A stretch of DNA of 39,569 nt from a virus. A program made the translations under genes and the position numbers. Below, in pieces: positions 18,936 through 27,415 of the stretch; position 1 is the first letter of the stretch; each line of letters opens with the position of its first letter. The notes under the pieces were generated by a model. It did not search any database. It was given only the letters and a program-made list of their open reading frames with translations, and had not been told where the DNA came from. The stretch is taken from the IMG/VR virus record IMGVR_UViG_3300031962_000010, positions 1 through 39,569 of that record, one strand, 5' to 3'.

Positions 18936-20105
18936 ATGAAATCCCGACCGACTTTACTCGCCCGCGTCCCTGATGGTCAAGGCAAGTTTCCCTTTGTTCC
19001 TATCCTTATTAAAGGCGGCAAGCCCGTCCCGATCCTGGGCGCGACCGCCTATTACCTGCGCTACACCGACCAGGGCAAGCGCATTACCCGTGCCCTTGGC
19101 TCGGACCTCCAGCAAGCCTATCTGGCCTATGCCAACCGCCTTATCGCCGCCGAACATGAGAACTTGGGCCTTCCTGTGCCCGCCACGGTGGCCTCTACGA
19201 GCCGTCGCGAACTTCGCCGCTCCATCATCCAATTTCTAGAGGAACGCGAACAACTCGGGCGCGCCTGGGGAACCATCGTTCTTTACCGGCTGGCGCTTCA
19301 GGACTTCATGCAATCGTGCATGAAGGAATACCTCGATGAAATCGACCGCGCCGACATCATTTCCTACATCACCTGGATTCGCAAGAATTGCCGGAAGAAC
19401 CATATCCATGGAAACGCCGAAGGCGAACGCAACCGCAACATCGTGAACCGGCTCACCTTCCTGCGCACTTTCTTTCTGCACTATGGCATCGCGATCCCCT
19501 TGCCGCGTAAGGAATGGCCGAAGCCCACGCGCACAAATCCCGACCGCTATTCAACCAACGATGGCGGCGACATCAACAAGCTGCTCGAAGTAGCCGGTGA
19601 AAATGACCGCGACCTGATTCACTTCCTGCTTTGCACTGGATTCCGCCGCGCCGAAGTCGCTCACGCTTGCTACCGCGACATCGATTTCCGCAACGGAACC
19701 ATCAACGTTCACGATAAGCCGGAATATGGTTTCCAAGTGAAGGACCATGAACAGCGGCCCATCGACATCCCGCTATCGGATGGTTTCCTGAAGCGCATGA
19801 AAGCTCGGCGGGAACGCCATGCTACCGAGCTGATTTTCTTTAATCAGCAAGGCAAGCCCGACCTTCACTTGCTCGACCGCATCAAGATTCTGGCCAAAAA
19901 AGCGGGAATCAAGGATGCCACTTTGCACAAGTTCCGCCGTACCTTCGCTTCGGACATGCTCAAGCGCTTTAGCGTCCCGACTGTGCAGCAAATGCTGGGA
20001 CACTCGGACCTCAAGACCACGGCGCGCTATCTCGCGGCCCAGGACATGAACACTCCTGAAGCGCGCAAGGCGGTTGGAGAAATGTGGGCGGCAGTGGGAG
20101 ATTAG
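18936..20105 (+). CDS. int: Tyrosine recombinase/integrase
   Basis: 389 residues from ATG 18936, with AAAGGAGG upstream. An N-terminal arm and core-binding domain (about residues 90-210) precede the catalytic domain. Catalytic residues are visible: TGFRRAEV (Arg near 236), HKFRRTF (His and Arg near 330), LGHSDLKTTARYL (His near 356, Tyr nucleophile near 365). Length is normal. It integrates the phage genome into a host attachment site. The stop lies opposite the TAA of the 36-residue gene on the other strand (two-base tail-to-tail overlap). Confidence 0.92.
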   Translation: MKSRPTLLARVPDGQGKFPFVPILIKGGKPVPILGATAYYLRYTDQGKRITRALGSDLQQAYLAYANRLIAAEHENLGLPVPATVASTSRRELRRSIIQFLEEREQLGRAWGTIVLYRLALQDFMQSCMKEYLDEIDRADIISYITWIRKNCRKNHIHGNAEGERNRNIVNRLTFLRTFFLHYGIAIPLPRKEWPKPTRTNPDRYSTNDGGDINKLLEVAGENDRDLIHFLLCTGFRRAEVAHACYRDIDFRNGTINVHDKPEYGFQVKDHEQRPIDIPLSDGFLKRMKARRERHATELIFFNQQGKPDLHLLDRIKILAKKAGIKDATLHKFRRTFASDMLKRFSVPTVQQMLGHSDLKTTARYLAAQDMNTPEARKAVGEMWAAVGD

Positions 20106-20212
20106 AGTTTTGATTTGAGATAGGCTTCTTCCGCCGCGATCTTCACGCGGAACACATAGCCTAAAACTGAACCAACCACCAAACCGACGAAGAATGCAAT
20201 CGCTACGTGCAT
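20102..20212 (-). CDS. Small single-pass membrane protein (36 aa)
   Basis: MHVAIAFFVGLVVGSVLGY followed by FRVKIAAEEAYLKSKL. A strong AGGAGG lies five bases before ATG 20212. It is the last gene of the lysis cassette and may be a holin-related or spanin-accessory peptide; its tail-to-tail overlap with int leaves no terminator between the two. Confidence 0.6.
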   Translation of the reverse strand: MHVAIAFFVGLVVGSVLGYVFRVKIAAEEAYLKSKL

Positions 20213-20221
20213 GGTTTCCTC

Positions 20222-20884
20222 CTATTTCAGATGTCCCGTCAAAGCCAATAGCACGGCTTCAATCGCCGCGCCAAAGAATCCAGCCTTAGTGTCATGCTTA
20301 ACTCGCGTCCAGGTGCTGCCGCCAGCGTTGAATTTCTTCAGGTCATCGCGTTCCTTGGTTATGAGACGCAACTTGTCTTTCATGTCATCCACTTGGGATT
20401 GGAGGAACGTCTCTCGCTGGCTGGCCAGTTCCATTTGTTTTCCGGCGCTGGTCAGTTTCAATTTACACTCTTCGCAGTCTTTTTCGTAAGCCTGCTGTTG
20501 CGCTATGGGAATCTCAAGTGTCGGCGTTTCCTTTGTGCCGCCCACCTTCACCGCTCCAGCCTGCAAGCCAAGCAAAGCAGCGGTTAAGGCTGCCGATTGG
20601 TCGGGCGTCTTCGCCGTTGCGAATCGAAGTTCCATGGCATTCATCTTCGCGTCTTGGTCCTTCTTGTATTGCTCGAAATCCGCGCTGGCTTTATCGAGCG
20701 CCGATTTAGAAACCGCGAGTTGCGCATCCTTTGCCGCCATGACCGCCGCATCCGCTTTCTGGCGTTCTTCCAGCCGGGCGCGTTCCTCGCGGACGTTCAC
20801 ATATTCCAAAGCGCCAGCGATCCCCGCGAGGACGAGAATAATTACGGCTACCGTTAAAATCTTATGATACAGGTCCATTGCCAT
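20222..20884 (-). CDS. Spanin/Rz-like protein: TM anchor, coiled coil, C-terminal amphipathic end
   Basis: 220 residues. The N-terminal anchor (MAMDLYHKILTVAVIILVLAGIAGAL) is followed by a long coiled coil (residues about 30-90 and 130-190: ERARLEERQKADAAVMAAKDAQ; QRETFLQSQVDDMKDKLRL). It carries a CEECKL cysteine pair and ends with a hydrophobic GFFGAAIEAVLLALTG. The topology suits an inner-membrane spanin (Rz) that disrupts the outer membrane. No outer-membrane lipoprotein partner is recognised. The name is inferred from layout. Confidence 0.6.
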   Translation of the reverse strand: MAMDLYHKILTVAVIILVLAGIAGALEYVNVREERARLEERQKADAAVMAAKDAQLAVSKSALDKASADFEQYKKDQDAKMNAMELRFATAKTPDQSAALTAALLGLQAGAVKVGGTKETPTLEIPIAQQQAYEKDCEECKLKLTSAGKQMELASQRETFLQSQVDDMKDKLRLITKERDDLKKFNAGGSTWTRVKHDTKAGFFGAAIEAVLLALTGHLK

Positions 20885-21098
20885 TTGTCCGCGACCACAC
20901 CAGCAACTTCTGAATCAATAAAAGACCCTCCCGTGACAGAATCGCCCAGCCTACGATGCGTCCAATCGCAATGATACCTGCCCAGCCATGGAAATTATAG
21001 TGGTCTGGATGATCGAAAATCGGCGCAAGCGCAAAGGCCATCGCGTTGATAGCGTTTTTTGCCGCATACTTCAAATACAATTTTAGCTTGGGATTCAT
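20862..21098 (-). CDS. Small phage membrane protein, possibly holin
   Basis: 78 residues. The hydrophobic part NAINAMAFALAPIF, a HPDHYNFHGW turn and IIAIGRIVGWAILS suggest two weak membrane helices, with a final amphipathic LLLIQKLLVW. It begins with an ATGA overlap with the endolysin gene. Holin or antiholin is a guess from context. Confidence 0.55.
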   Translation of the reverse strand: MNPKLKLYLKYAAKNAINAMAFALAPIFDHPDHYNFHGWAGIIAIGRIVGWAILSREGLLLIQKLLVWSRTNGNGPVS

Positions 21099-21580
21099 TG
21101 TCCTTGGATTTTCAATTCATCCCATACCGCTTGCATTCCGCCTTCTCGGAAAATCCATCGAAGCGTATCATCAGGATTGGTTGGGCACTCTTCGGGATAT
21201 AGATGCGGGCGGTCTGGAAACGTGCGCCACGCTGCGCCCTCGGCAAGTCCGCACGTCTTAGCGAGCATCAGGACTTGTTGCCATCGCGAATCCATCGCGT
21301 TCCAATCCGGTGTAAAAACAGGAAAGCCATCTTCACCTGGAACAATATCCACAGCGTACCCGAAATTGTGTGCCGAATATCCTCCTGGAGCATTGGTCAC
21401 AATCTTTCCTGGCTCCGTGCGTCCTTGTGCATACAGCAAATCCTGTTGCGCCCAGGTCCGCAATCCTTGGCTCACGCGGATCGTGATGCCATTGGCTGCA
21501 CATTTATCCGCCAGTTGGTGTATCCGCCGCGCGAGTTCGGGATGCACTTCTTGGAGCCGGGCTTCGCTTACGTTATCCAT
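21095..21580 (-). CDS. Endolysin, M15-type peptidase (D-Ala-D-Ala/L-Ala-D-Glu)
   Basis: 161 residues. RVSQGLRTWAQQDLLYAQGR, then PGGYSAHNFGYAVDIVPG supply the metal ligands His and Asp of the SxHxxGxAxD motif, and a later DRPHLYPEE supplies the third His. That is the M15C/VanY-like peptidase fold used by phage endolysins. It cleaves peptidoglycan stem peptides. It lies between a holin-like gene and a small membrane gene, and its ATG abuts the TGA before it. Confidence 0.88.
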   Translation of the reverse strand: MDNVSEARLQEVHPELARRIHQLADKCAANGITIRVSQGLRTWAQQDLLYAQGRTEPGKIVTNAPGGYSAHNFGYAVDIVPGEDGFPVFTPDWNAMDSRWQQVLMLAKTCGLAEGAAWRTFPDRPHLYPEECPTNPDDTLRWIFREGGMQAVWDELKIQGQ

Positions 21581-21796
21581 TCAATGTTTCCAAACCGCTA
21601 TCCCTATCTGGACTAAAAGCAAGGTAAGCCCCACGGTGGAGATGTAAATTCTCGTTCTGTCGTGAAGAAGCACAATGGCCTTATCCATCGCATCAAAGCG
21701 CGCGTTGATAGCCTTGGTTTCGGCAGCGATGGCGCGATCCACGAATTCCTCAATCGATAGAGAAACTTTTTGTTCCGGTGCCGCTGTTTCCGTCAT
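21581..21796 (-). CDS. XhlA/holin-like small protein
   Basis: 71 residues with a soluble helix (EFVDRAIAAETKAINARFDAMDKAIVL) and a single C-terminal membrane helix (IYISTVGLTLLLVQIGIAVW). This is the layout of small XhlA-type holin partners. It is directly upstream of the endolysin gene. ATGA overlap with the HTH gene before it. Confidence 0.65.
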   Translation of the reverse strand: MTETAAPEQKVSLSIEEFVDRAIAAETKAINARFDAMDKAIVLLHDRTRIYISTVGLTLLLVQIGIAVWKH

Positions 21797-22077
21797 CCCG
21801 CTCCTAGCAAAGTCCCTTCAAATTTGTAGATCAACTCCGCACGGCTTTCGCAATCGGCAATCTGCAAAAGCTCGCTTACATAGAACTTTACGGTGCGTTC
21901 CGAAAGATTCAGCTTTGCGCCGATTTCTTTGTTGCTCAGCCGCTCCCGCAAAAGGGCCAGTACCTGTTCCTGCCTCGCCGTGAGTCTCCATTTCCGCTGT
22001 CCGAATTCCGTCACCGTCGAAAAAGGGATGCGAATCACCAGTTCGCCATTTTCTATCTTGGCTTCAACGTAGGGCAT
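21793..22077 (-). CDS. LuxR-type HTH protein
   Basis: 94 residues. Residues 32-94 (RLTARQEQVLALLRERLSNKEIGAKLNLSERTVKFYVSELLQIADCESRAEL) match a LuxR/NarL DNA-binding HTH. The N-terminal 30 residues are a beta hairpin, not a receiver domain. It is inside the lysis cassette, translated from an ATG that abuts the previous TGA. It might time late transcription or lysis; this is inference. Confidence 0.8.
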   Translation of the reverse strand: MPYVEAKIENGELVIRIPFSTVTEFGQRKWRLTARQEQVLALLRERLSNKEIGAKLNLSERTVKFYVSELLQIADCESRAELIYKFEGTLLGAG

Positions 22078-22524
22078 TCAAATTCCGACCGTTACCGTCG
22101 TCCCTGGAGCAAGCACCGGGAGAACGGGCGGCATTGTGCTGGGAGGCCGCGTAAATTTTAGATTGAACGAAAGGCTGACCAATGGCCGCAGCGTCAGATA
22201 CATGCTACTGAAGCTGAAGCCGTAGATGTCCATCTTATAGGCGTTGGAATACAGGTTCATGCTATAGGTGGAAAACGGGTCAAGTTGCAGCGTGGTTGCA
22301 AGGTGTCCCAGCGAGTCGGTGGTCCCGGTAAAGACCGTTGTGTCTGTTGCGCCTTTCTTCACGACCGTGAGCACACAGGAGCACTTCGCGCCGTCCGGGT
22401 ACCAATGCACGTTTAACGTTAACGCGACAGGATGTGTGGTCTGCGCTTGGAGGATCGGGGCGCACAGCAAAAGCAAAAGAAATAACTTGACTCTGTATAC
22501 GTTTATTGCTAGATTCATGGGCAT
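22078..22524 (-). CDS. Secreted or periplasmic protein with a signal peptide
   Basis: 148 residues from ATG 22524, with AAGGAG seven bases upstream. The N-terminal segment (VKLFLLLLLCAPILQAQ) is a clear signal peptide, with likely cleavage after LQAQ. The mature part is beta-rich, about 120 residues, with a Pro-rich end (PPSTMPPVLPVLAPGT). No enzyme motif is recognised. A longer frame begins at 22551. The first 30 bases of this gene carry a strand-reversed copy of the phage promoter/operator sequence. Confidence 0.6.
   Translation of the reverse strand: MPMNLAINVYRVKLFLLLLLCAPILQAQTTHPVALTLNVHWYPDGAKCSCVLTVVKKGATDTTVFTGTTDSLGHLATTLQLDPFSTYSMNLYSNAYKMDIYGFSFSSMYLTLRPLVSLSFNLKFTRPPSTMPPVLPVLAPGTTVTVGI
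22487..22515 (+). promoter_or_regulatory. Promoter/operator copy 3, pointing against the late genes
   Basis: Plus strand TTGACT (22487-22492), 17 bases, TAGATT (22510-22515), with GTATACGTTTAT in the spacer. It matches the 7742-7770 element over about 24 of 30 positions. It would read antisense into the ejection-protein gene; use is unproven. Confidence 0.45.
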
Positions 22525-22547
22525 GCACTTACTCCTTGCCATGGCAC

Positions 22548-24074
22548 TCATGGGGTTGGCGTGCTTCCTTTGGAGCCTAGCTGACGCAGTAATTCCGCAA
22601 GGCTCCCGACGCCGATAGCGCCCGCTCCAGCCTTAATAGCGGCTTTTTTGACCACAGCACGATTTGCCGTTGCTACCTGTTGATTTAAGACGCCTTCGCC
22701 CAAATTCTTCACTGTCGCGGCGTCGCGAATGTCCGCCTTCACGCCCTTGCTTCCCTTTGCTAAAATTTGCCGCAAATCATCGGTAGCCACGCCACGCCGT
22801 CCCAGCGCATCCAGCGCGCGGCCTTGATTGGCAACTTGCATGAAACGGTTCAGCGTCGCCCCGGTTGCATTGGGTTGCACATCGAGAAATGGCTTTAACG
22901 GTGCGCCTTTACTCCAAAAGTCCGCCGCGTGTTGTTTGAATAGAGTTTCGCCTGTTTGAAATTCCGCCAGTTTTCCTTCGCGCGTTGCCGTTTCGCGCAA
23001 TCCATCGGTAAGCGAGCCGGATACCGCTTTCAATTGGCCATAGACATCGCTTGGAAGTTTTCCGCCAGCGCGGGAAATGAATTTCTCGATAGCCGTTCGA
23101 TAGAGTTGCGCTTGACGAAAAGGAATGTTGTCGAAGCCTGCTAATTCTTTCAGGATCGTGGCCGGGTCGTCGCTGGTCAGTACATTTTGCGGCGGTTCTG
23201 GAATGGCGGCAACGCGGCTAATCGGCGCTGGGATGCGAGCGCTGACGATATTATCTGCCGCTTTTTGCGCTAGGTTCTTTGTCGCCGCCATGTTCACGGG
23301 CGCAGCGTCAATCCCCGCTGAATCATAAGCAGATTTGAAACCAGCGCGCGATTGTGCCTCGGCCTGCACGACGCGCTGGCGAATGGCTTCCTCGGTCTGC
23401 GGCAGCGCCTTGAGTTCGGCAATGCGTTCTGGTGTTTCGCCAAAGAGTTTCGCGACTTGTTTAGCTCCGAATTTGCCAACAGCACCGAGCGCTTCTCCTC
23501 CCGCTTGACCGGCCATCATTGCGCGGCCAACTTTCGCGGTCTCAGCAGCCCCCGGTACTTGTCCAGAGATCGCACTCCCAGCGAGGTTCCCAGCCACTCC
23601 TCCAGCTCCCGCCCCCAGGATGCGCATCCCGGCTGGCAACAGACCAGCACCGCCTTCGGCCACGGCTCCCGCGCCCAATGACGCACCGCCAAGCGCCAAG
23701 GCGGCTTTTCTAATATCCGCTACGCGACCAGCAACGAGCGGCATTCGTTCTTTGACATATTGATTTTGGGCCGTCGTTCCATAGGCACCACCGAAGAATG
23801 ATGGCTGCATTCCCTGCGCCGTTTGTTGATTTCTTGCCGCTTGTTGTTGTCCCGCTTGTTGCGTGGGAGCGAGCATATATCCTTGCGCTTGGGCTGCCGA
23901 CCATTGCTCTTTGGGAATAATTCCTGTCGCGCCCGTTGTGGGATGAATGGCTTCAACGTAAGAGTCTTTCGGCTTGTAACCTTGTGCCAATGCTTGCGCC
24001 ATCTGGTTCGATGGAATCGTGCCGTACTCGCCTTTGGGGCTGTAGACTTCGACTTGGGTATCACCGTTAGGCAT
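22548..24074 (-). CDS. Virion ejection/internal protein with two N-terminal repeats
   Basis: 508 residues. Two repeats of about 30 residues open the protein (TQVEVYSPKGEYGTIP...QGYKP and SYVEAIHPTTGATGIIP...QGYML). A Gly/Ala-rich segment at about 115-200 (GGASLGAGAVAEGGAGLL, ILGAGAGGVAGNLAGSAISG) looks like a membrane-inserting glycine zipper. The remainder is helical. Such features fit an internal or ejected protein of podoviruses. No peptidase or lysozyme motif is visible. The start abuts the gene before it. Confidence 0.65.
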   Translation of the reverse strand: MPNGDTQVEVYSPKGEYGTIPSNQMAQALAQGYKPKDSYVEAIHPTTGATGIIPKEQWSAAQAQGYMLAPTQQAGQQQAARNQQTAQGMQPSFFGGAYGTTAQNQYVKERMPLVAGRVADIRKAALALGGASLGAGAVAEGGAGLLPAGMRILGAGAGGVAGNLAGSAISGQVPGAAETAKVGRAMMAGQAGGEALGAVGKFGAKQVAKLFGETPERIAELKALPQTEEAIRQRVVQAEAQSRAGFKSAYDSAGIDAAPVNMAATKNLAQKAADNIVSARIPAPISRVAAIPEPPQNVLTSDDPATILKELAGFDNIPFRQAQLYRTAIEKFISRAGGKLPSDVYGQLKAVSGSLTDGLRETATREGKLAEFQTGETLFKQHAADFWSKGAPLKPFLDVQPNATGATLNRFMQVANQGRALDALGRRGVATDDLRQILAKGSKGVKADIRDAATVKNLGEGVLNQQVATANRAVVKKAAIKAGAGAIGVGSLAELLRQLGSKGSTPTP

Positions 24075-25534
24075 TAGTGTGTTATCGGCGTGAACGTAAT
24101 CGCCGCTCCCGCATTGGGTTTCGGTACATTTGGATTCGCACTGCCAGCCGTCCTTACTCGCGTGGCGTATTGATCCATGAATGTGCTGAAGCCTTTCATT
24201 GCGCCGATGAGGTCGTTGTAAGTCATCTTTCCGGTGTTAAACAGCGCCTCGAAGTGGTCGTACATTTGCTGACCGCCGCGCGCTCCGAAATGGGCTTTTA
24301 GCATGCCGCTTGCGGTCAGCGAACCAAGCGCGCGCACTTCAGCAAATAGCGGGTCATCAGCACCAACTGTGCCGGTCATAAATTCATTCACACGACCCTG
24401 TGTGGGTCCGAGCTTCCCGGCTTTCTGTGCCTCGGCCAGTTTGGTTTGAACTTTCTTGAATAGAGTCGAAAGGTCGCTGGCCTGTTGCGCCTGAGTTTTG
24501 ATACTGGATGTTGGCGCGGCGGGAGATTTCCAGCCAATCGTATTTCCAGTTTCATCAAGCAGGCTCGAAGGAATCGCTTTACCCATGAGCGTGCCAAAGG
24601 TATCGCGTTCAAATTGCTGCTGTGCAAGCGATAGTTTCCCTTGCGCGATGGCGTTTGCGGCGGGGCTGCCAAGGCCGAGATTCCCTGTTGGTCCGACTTT
24701 CTGCTCGCGTGCCGGTCCAGCAGCGCCTTGCACAAATCCATATCCCTGGGCAGTGGCACGCTCCATACCGTTCAAATCGGTGAGTTTCACATCCTTGCCA
24801 ACGAGCTGGGCGGCTCCCGGCCCGAACTGACCCGAGTTGGCCATCTCTGGCGTCATCTTTACGGTCGCTCCCACACCGCCTGCGCTCGTACCAACAAATT
24901 TCTGTGACCGCGTATCGAACACACCAAAAGGCGTAGTCATAAACTGCTTCTGTTCGCCCGCCGCAGTTACTTTCGCCTGCCCAGAAATCATCGCAGGATA
25001 GACTTTTTGCGCCAGGGCCAAGGGCATGGTCACGCCATCCGGAAGAGTAACCATCTGGCCCATTTGCCGCGCCCGAGCTTCGGATTCCGCCGCACGGCCT
25101 GTTTCCTCGGCCACCTGAGCACCAGCGAGTTGTTGTTGCTGGCCAAGTTGATACTGACCTAACTGGCGTTGATATGGAGCTTGAACCGCTGCGCCAAATC
25201 CCCGCGCATTGGCTGCTGGACCTTGGCCACTCGCCGACATTCCTGTGGCAAATGAGTTCAAAAAATTGCCGATGAAATTCTCGAACGCATCCAGGCGCGA
25301 AGGCGGGCGCATCGGCTGTGATTCACCCGGCTGGACAGTAGCCTTTGGGCCTTGAATCATCTGCTGAAGGAAACCTGCGAGTGCGGGGACTGCGCTTGGT
25401 TTCGGTGGTTGTTGTCCCGCTTGCTGACGCTCGCCAGCTTGCGCTGATTGCATCAGAGGCGCGCCACTACCCAAATCTAAGTTGGTAATTGCTTCCGGCT
25501 GACCGAGGTCAGGGGCTGAAATAGGGTCAGGCAT
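24074..25534 (-). CDS. Large helical virion protein, likely ejection or tail-tip
   Basis: About 486 residues from ATG 25534, which overlaps the HNH gene by 8 bases; a longer frame reaches 25639 but would sit inside HNH. It is Ala/Gln-rich ([34 protein letters not shown]) and C-terminally helical with [11 protein letters not shown]. The pattern of Q-rich then helical is common in the middle of podovirus ejection operons. No catalytic motif recognised. Confidence 0.65.
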   Translation of the reverse strand: MPDPISAPDLGQPEAITNLDLGSGAPLMQSAQAGERQQAGQQPPKPSAVPALAGFLQQMIQGPKATVQPGESQPMRPPSRLDAFENFIGNFLNSFATGMSASGQGPAANARGFGAAVQAPYQRQLGQYQLGQQQQLAGAQVAEETGRAAESEARARQMGQMVTLPDGVTMPLALAQKVYPAMISGQAKVTAAGEQKQFMTTPFGVFDTRSQKFVGTSAGGVGATVKMTPEMANSGQFGPGAAQLVGKDVKLTDLNGMERATAQGYGFVQGAAGPAREQKVGPTGNLGLGSPAANAIAQGKLSLAQQQFERDTFGTLMGKAIPSSLLDETGNTIGWKSPAAPTSSIKTQAQQASDLSTLFKKVQTKLAEAQKAGKLGPTQGRVNEFMTGTVGADDPLFAEVRALGSLTASGMLKAHFGARGGQQMYDHFEALFNTGKMTYNDLIGAMKGFSTFMDQYATRVRTAGSANPNVPKPNAGAAITFTPITH

Positions 25535-26135
25535 ACCGACCCCGATTCGTTTTCCACCACGCTTTATGACATTGGCTACATCGTCTCCAGCCGGTGGACG
25601 GATCGGTGTAGGTGTTCCCCACCGTGAAACGATGTCCATTCTTGCAAAATTCGGAACGCCGATATTCTCGGCGATTATTCATTTGCTCTTTGCGAGTTGC
25701 CCAGCGACAGTTGGCTGGCTCATAATCGCCGTCATTATCGATGCGCTCGATCCAAAGGTCTGACGATGGTTTGCGCCCCATATCGGCAAGGAAATTCTCG
25801 TAACTTTCCATCCACCGGGCGCAAACTTTGATGCCACGTCCGCCGTAGTATTCGTAATGCGTTGCATTTGGATTGCAACAACGCTCACGCATTTTGCACC
25901 AGGATTTATGCTCAGGAGCTATGCGGCCCCTACGACAATCGCCGTGCCGTAATCTCAACCCGTCGCGCTTTATGCAACCGCAACTCTTTATGTGATCGCT
26001 ACGTAGCTTGTGGCGATAAATATCAACCGTTTTTCCGCAATCACACACGCACAATAATTTCACGCCGCGTTGGCCGGTTTCTTGAAACAAAGCGATTGGC
26101 GTCAATCGTCCGAACTTTCGCTGGGGATCACGCAT
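25527..26135 (-). CDS. HNH/AP2-type endonuclease
   Basis: 202 residues. Motifs: [11 protein letters not shown] at the N-terminus, CVCDCGK, then [81 protein letters not shown] and a C-terminal CKNGH...CSQCH zinc site. This is the familiar free-standing phage HNH homing endonuclease with a DNA-binding AP2-like C-terminal part. It sits between two virion genes and overlaps both by 8 bases, which suggests insertion into a previously continuous operon. Confidence 0.88.
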   Translation of the reverse strand: MRDPQRKFGRLTPIALFQETGQRGVKLLCVCDCGKTVDIYRHKLRSDHIKSCGCIKRDGLRLRHGDCRRGRIAPEHKSWCKMRERCCNPNATHYEYYGGRGIKVCARWMESYENFLADMGRKPSSDLWIERIDNDGDYEPANCRWATRKEQMNNRREYRRSEFCKNGHRFTVGNTYTDPSTGWRRCSQCHKAWWKTNRGRYA

Positions 26136-26958
26136 GGGATAGTCTCAAAAAAATGTCGAAGAGTCGTTTGGTAGCGCATCGCATAATCTTATTACGCCGA
26201 ATCAGTGCGGCCCAGCCTTGACCATGCTTGGAGTAGAACATGGCGAATACTTGCATCCACCATGTTGAAATAATCCACGCGCGGATAGACAGCATTTCTG
26301 CCGAATTAAAACCATACAATTCCGACGCTACCCAGCAGAACTTAGTGATTGCAGAACCTCCAAGGCCAGCAAGTGACCCTATGAGGCTCCCAAAAAATCC
26401 CGTACTCGCTTGATCCGCCGCCTGGGCCGCACTGACTCCAGCATTCAGTGCGCCGATCCCCTGTCCACCAAATGAACTCGCTTGGCCACCGAACATCCCG
26501 GCTTCACCAAGGCCAGTTTGTAGCGCACCCATTAAACCTTGGCCTTTTGCGAGTTGGATTTGATTGAGCAGTTCCGATTGCTGTCCGGCTTCAAGGCTCC
26601 CTAGCTCGCCAAAACTTTTCGCGATTTGACCGCCGCCAGCAAATTGACCACCTGTGATTCCCCGCGCGGTAAGTTGCTGTGAGAGTTGGCCTGTGAGGTC
26701 CTTGTACTGATTCCCCAATCCGGTAAGAGCTTGCGACCGCATTGCAGCTTCTTGTTGCGGCAACATTCCCCCGGCTTGGATGATGGCCTGAAGTGATGGG
26801 TTGACCATGGCCAGTTGATTGGCCTGCATGGTCAATTGCTGGCGCATCAAGGCCAGTTGCTGGTCGGAAATCTGATTGGCGCGCTGGACCTGGGCTTGGG
26901 AGTTTCCGCCCTTGTGGCAGGCGTGAATCGTGAACCCGAGAAAGGCATGCTTCGACAC
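26128..26958 (-). CDS. Internal virion protein with two domains
   Basis: About 276 residues from GTG 26958 (an alternative TTG is at 26997). Residues about 20-180 are Gln/Ala/Gly-rich ([43 protein letters not shown]). The C-terminal part ([17 protein letters not shown], then [13 protein letters not shown]..., [25 protein letters not shown]) looks like a common C-terminal module of phage ejection proteins. The upstream 30 bases hold the second copy of the shared motif. Start is uncertain. Confidence 0.65.
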   Translation of the reverse strand: MSKHAFLGFTIHACHKGGNSQAQVQRANQISDQQLALMRQQLTMQANQLAMVNPSLQAIIQAGGMLPQQEAAMRSQALTGLGNQYKDLTGQLSQQLTARGITGGQFAGGGQIAKSFGELGSLEAGQQSELLNQIQLAKGQGLMGALQTGLGEAGMFGGQASSFGGQGIGALNAGVSAAQAADQASTGFFGSLIGSLAGLGGSAITKFCWVASELYGFNSAEMLSIRAWIISTWWMQVFAMFYSKHGQGWAALIRRNKIMRCATKRLFDIFLRLSHA

Positions 26959-26987
26959 ACCACTTTCATAGCGCACTTTTATTGGCG

Positions 26988-27020
26988 CGTCGAGCAAGTA
27001 TACTTTTACTTACATTTAAT
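26988..27020 (-). promoter_or_regulatory. Shared 33-bp intergenic motif, copy 2
   Basis: Matches 3250-3282 at 28 of 33 bases and starts at the stop of the acetyltransferase-like gene. Contains AAGTATACTT, a perfect 10-bp palindrome. Confidence 0.5.
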
Positions 27021-27415
27021 TAGAGGCGCATCCTGACCACAGGGAATTCGATGCGGGTGAAGCCATGTCCCTCGGCAACCTTCAGTACGCCTTCGTCCTT
27101 ACAGATAAACATCAACTCTTTGATGCCAAAGCTCGATGCCAGCAATTGCATGCCTTTTACCAAGTCGCGGAAGGCTTGCCCGGTATCCATTGAAGTTGCT
27201 TCTGGCTTCACAGCCAGTGATTCAAGCACTAACACAATGCCTTGCTGCGAAGGCAGATGGGCCACATTCCCATCGCCGTTGTAGGAAGAGATTGCGCGGA
27301 ACGTGGGATAGCCAAGAATCGCTGGGTCGAAGAGATTGTCCTTTGTATTTACAATCCAATCTGCGATCTCGGCAGCATCCTCAGGTCTTGCGACGCGCAT
27401 TTTCAGTTGTCTCAT
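27020..27415 (-). CDS. GNAT-like protein
   Basis: 131 residues from ATG 27415, overlapping the previous TGA. Opening MRQLKMRVARPEDAAEIADWIV, then VLVLESLAVKPE, a helical LVKGMQLLASSFGIKELMF and KVAEGHGFTRIEFPV follow the GNAT fold order (beta, helix, LxVxPExR-like motif, final strands). The acetyl-CoA site is not clearly visible, so it may be degenerate. Such proteins often accompany podovirus tail genes. Confidence 0.6.
   Translation of the reverse strand: MRQLKMRVARPEDAAEIADWIVNTKDNLFDPAILGYPTFRAISSYNGDGNVAHLPSQQGIVLVLESLAVKPEATSMDTGQAFRDLVKGMQLLASSFGIKELMFICKDEGVLKVAEGHGFTRIEFPVVRMRL

Noticed and set aside
22517-22618. 33-34-residue plus-strand ORF (MGMHLLLAMALMGLACFLW...)
   Set aside because: A hydrophobic look and a nearby plus-strand promoter-like sequence tempt, but the ATG is too close to the -10, lacks a ribosome site and overlaps two minus-strand genes.
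3240-27020. GTATAC palindromes as a genome-wide regulon
   Set aside because: About ten copies are expected by chance in this length and I noticed about eight. Only those placed in promoters are argued for.
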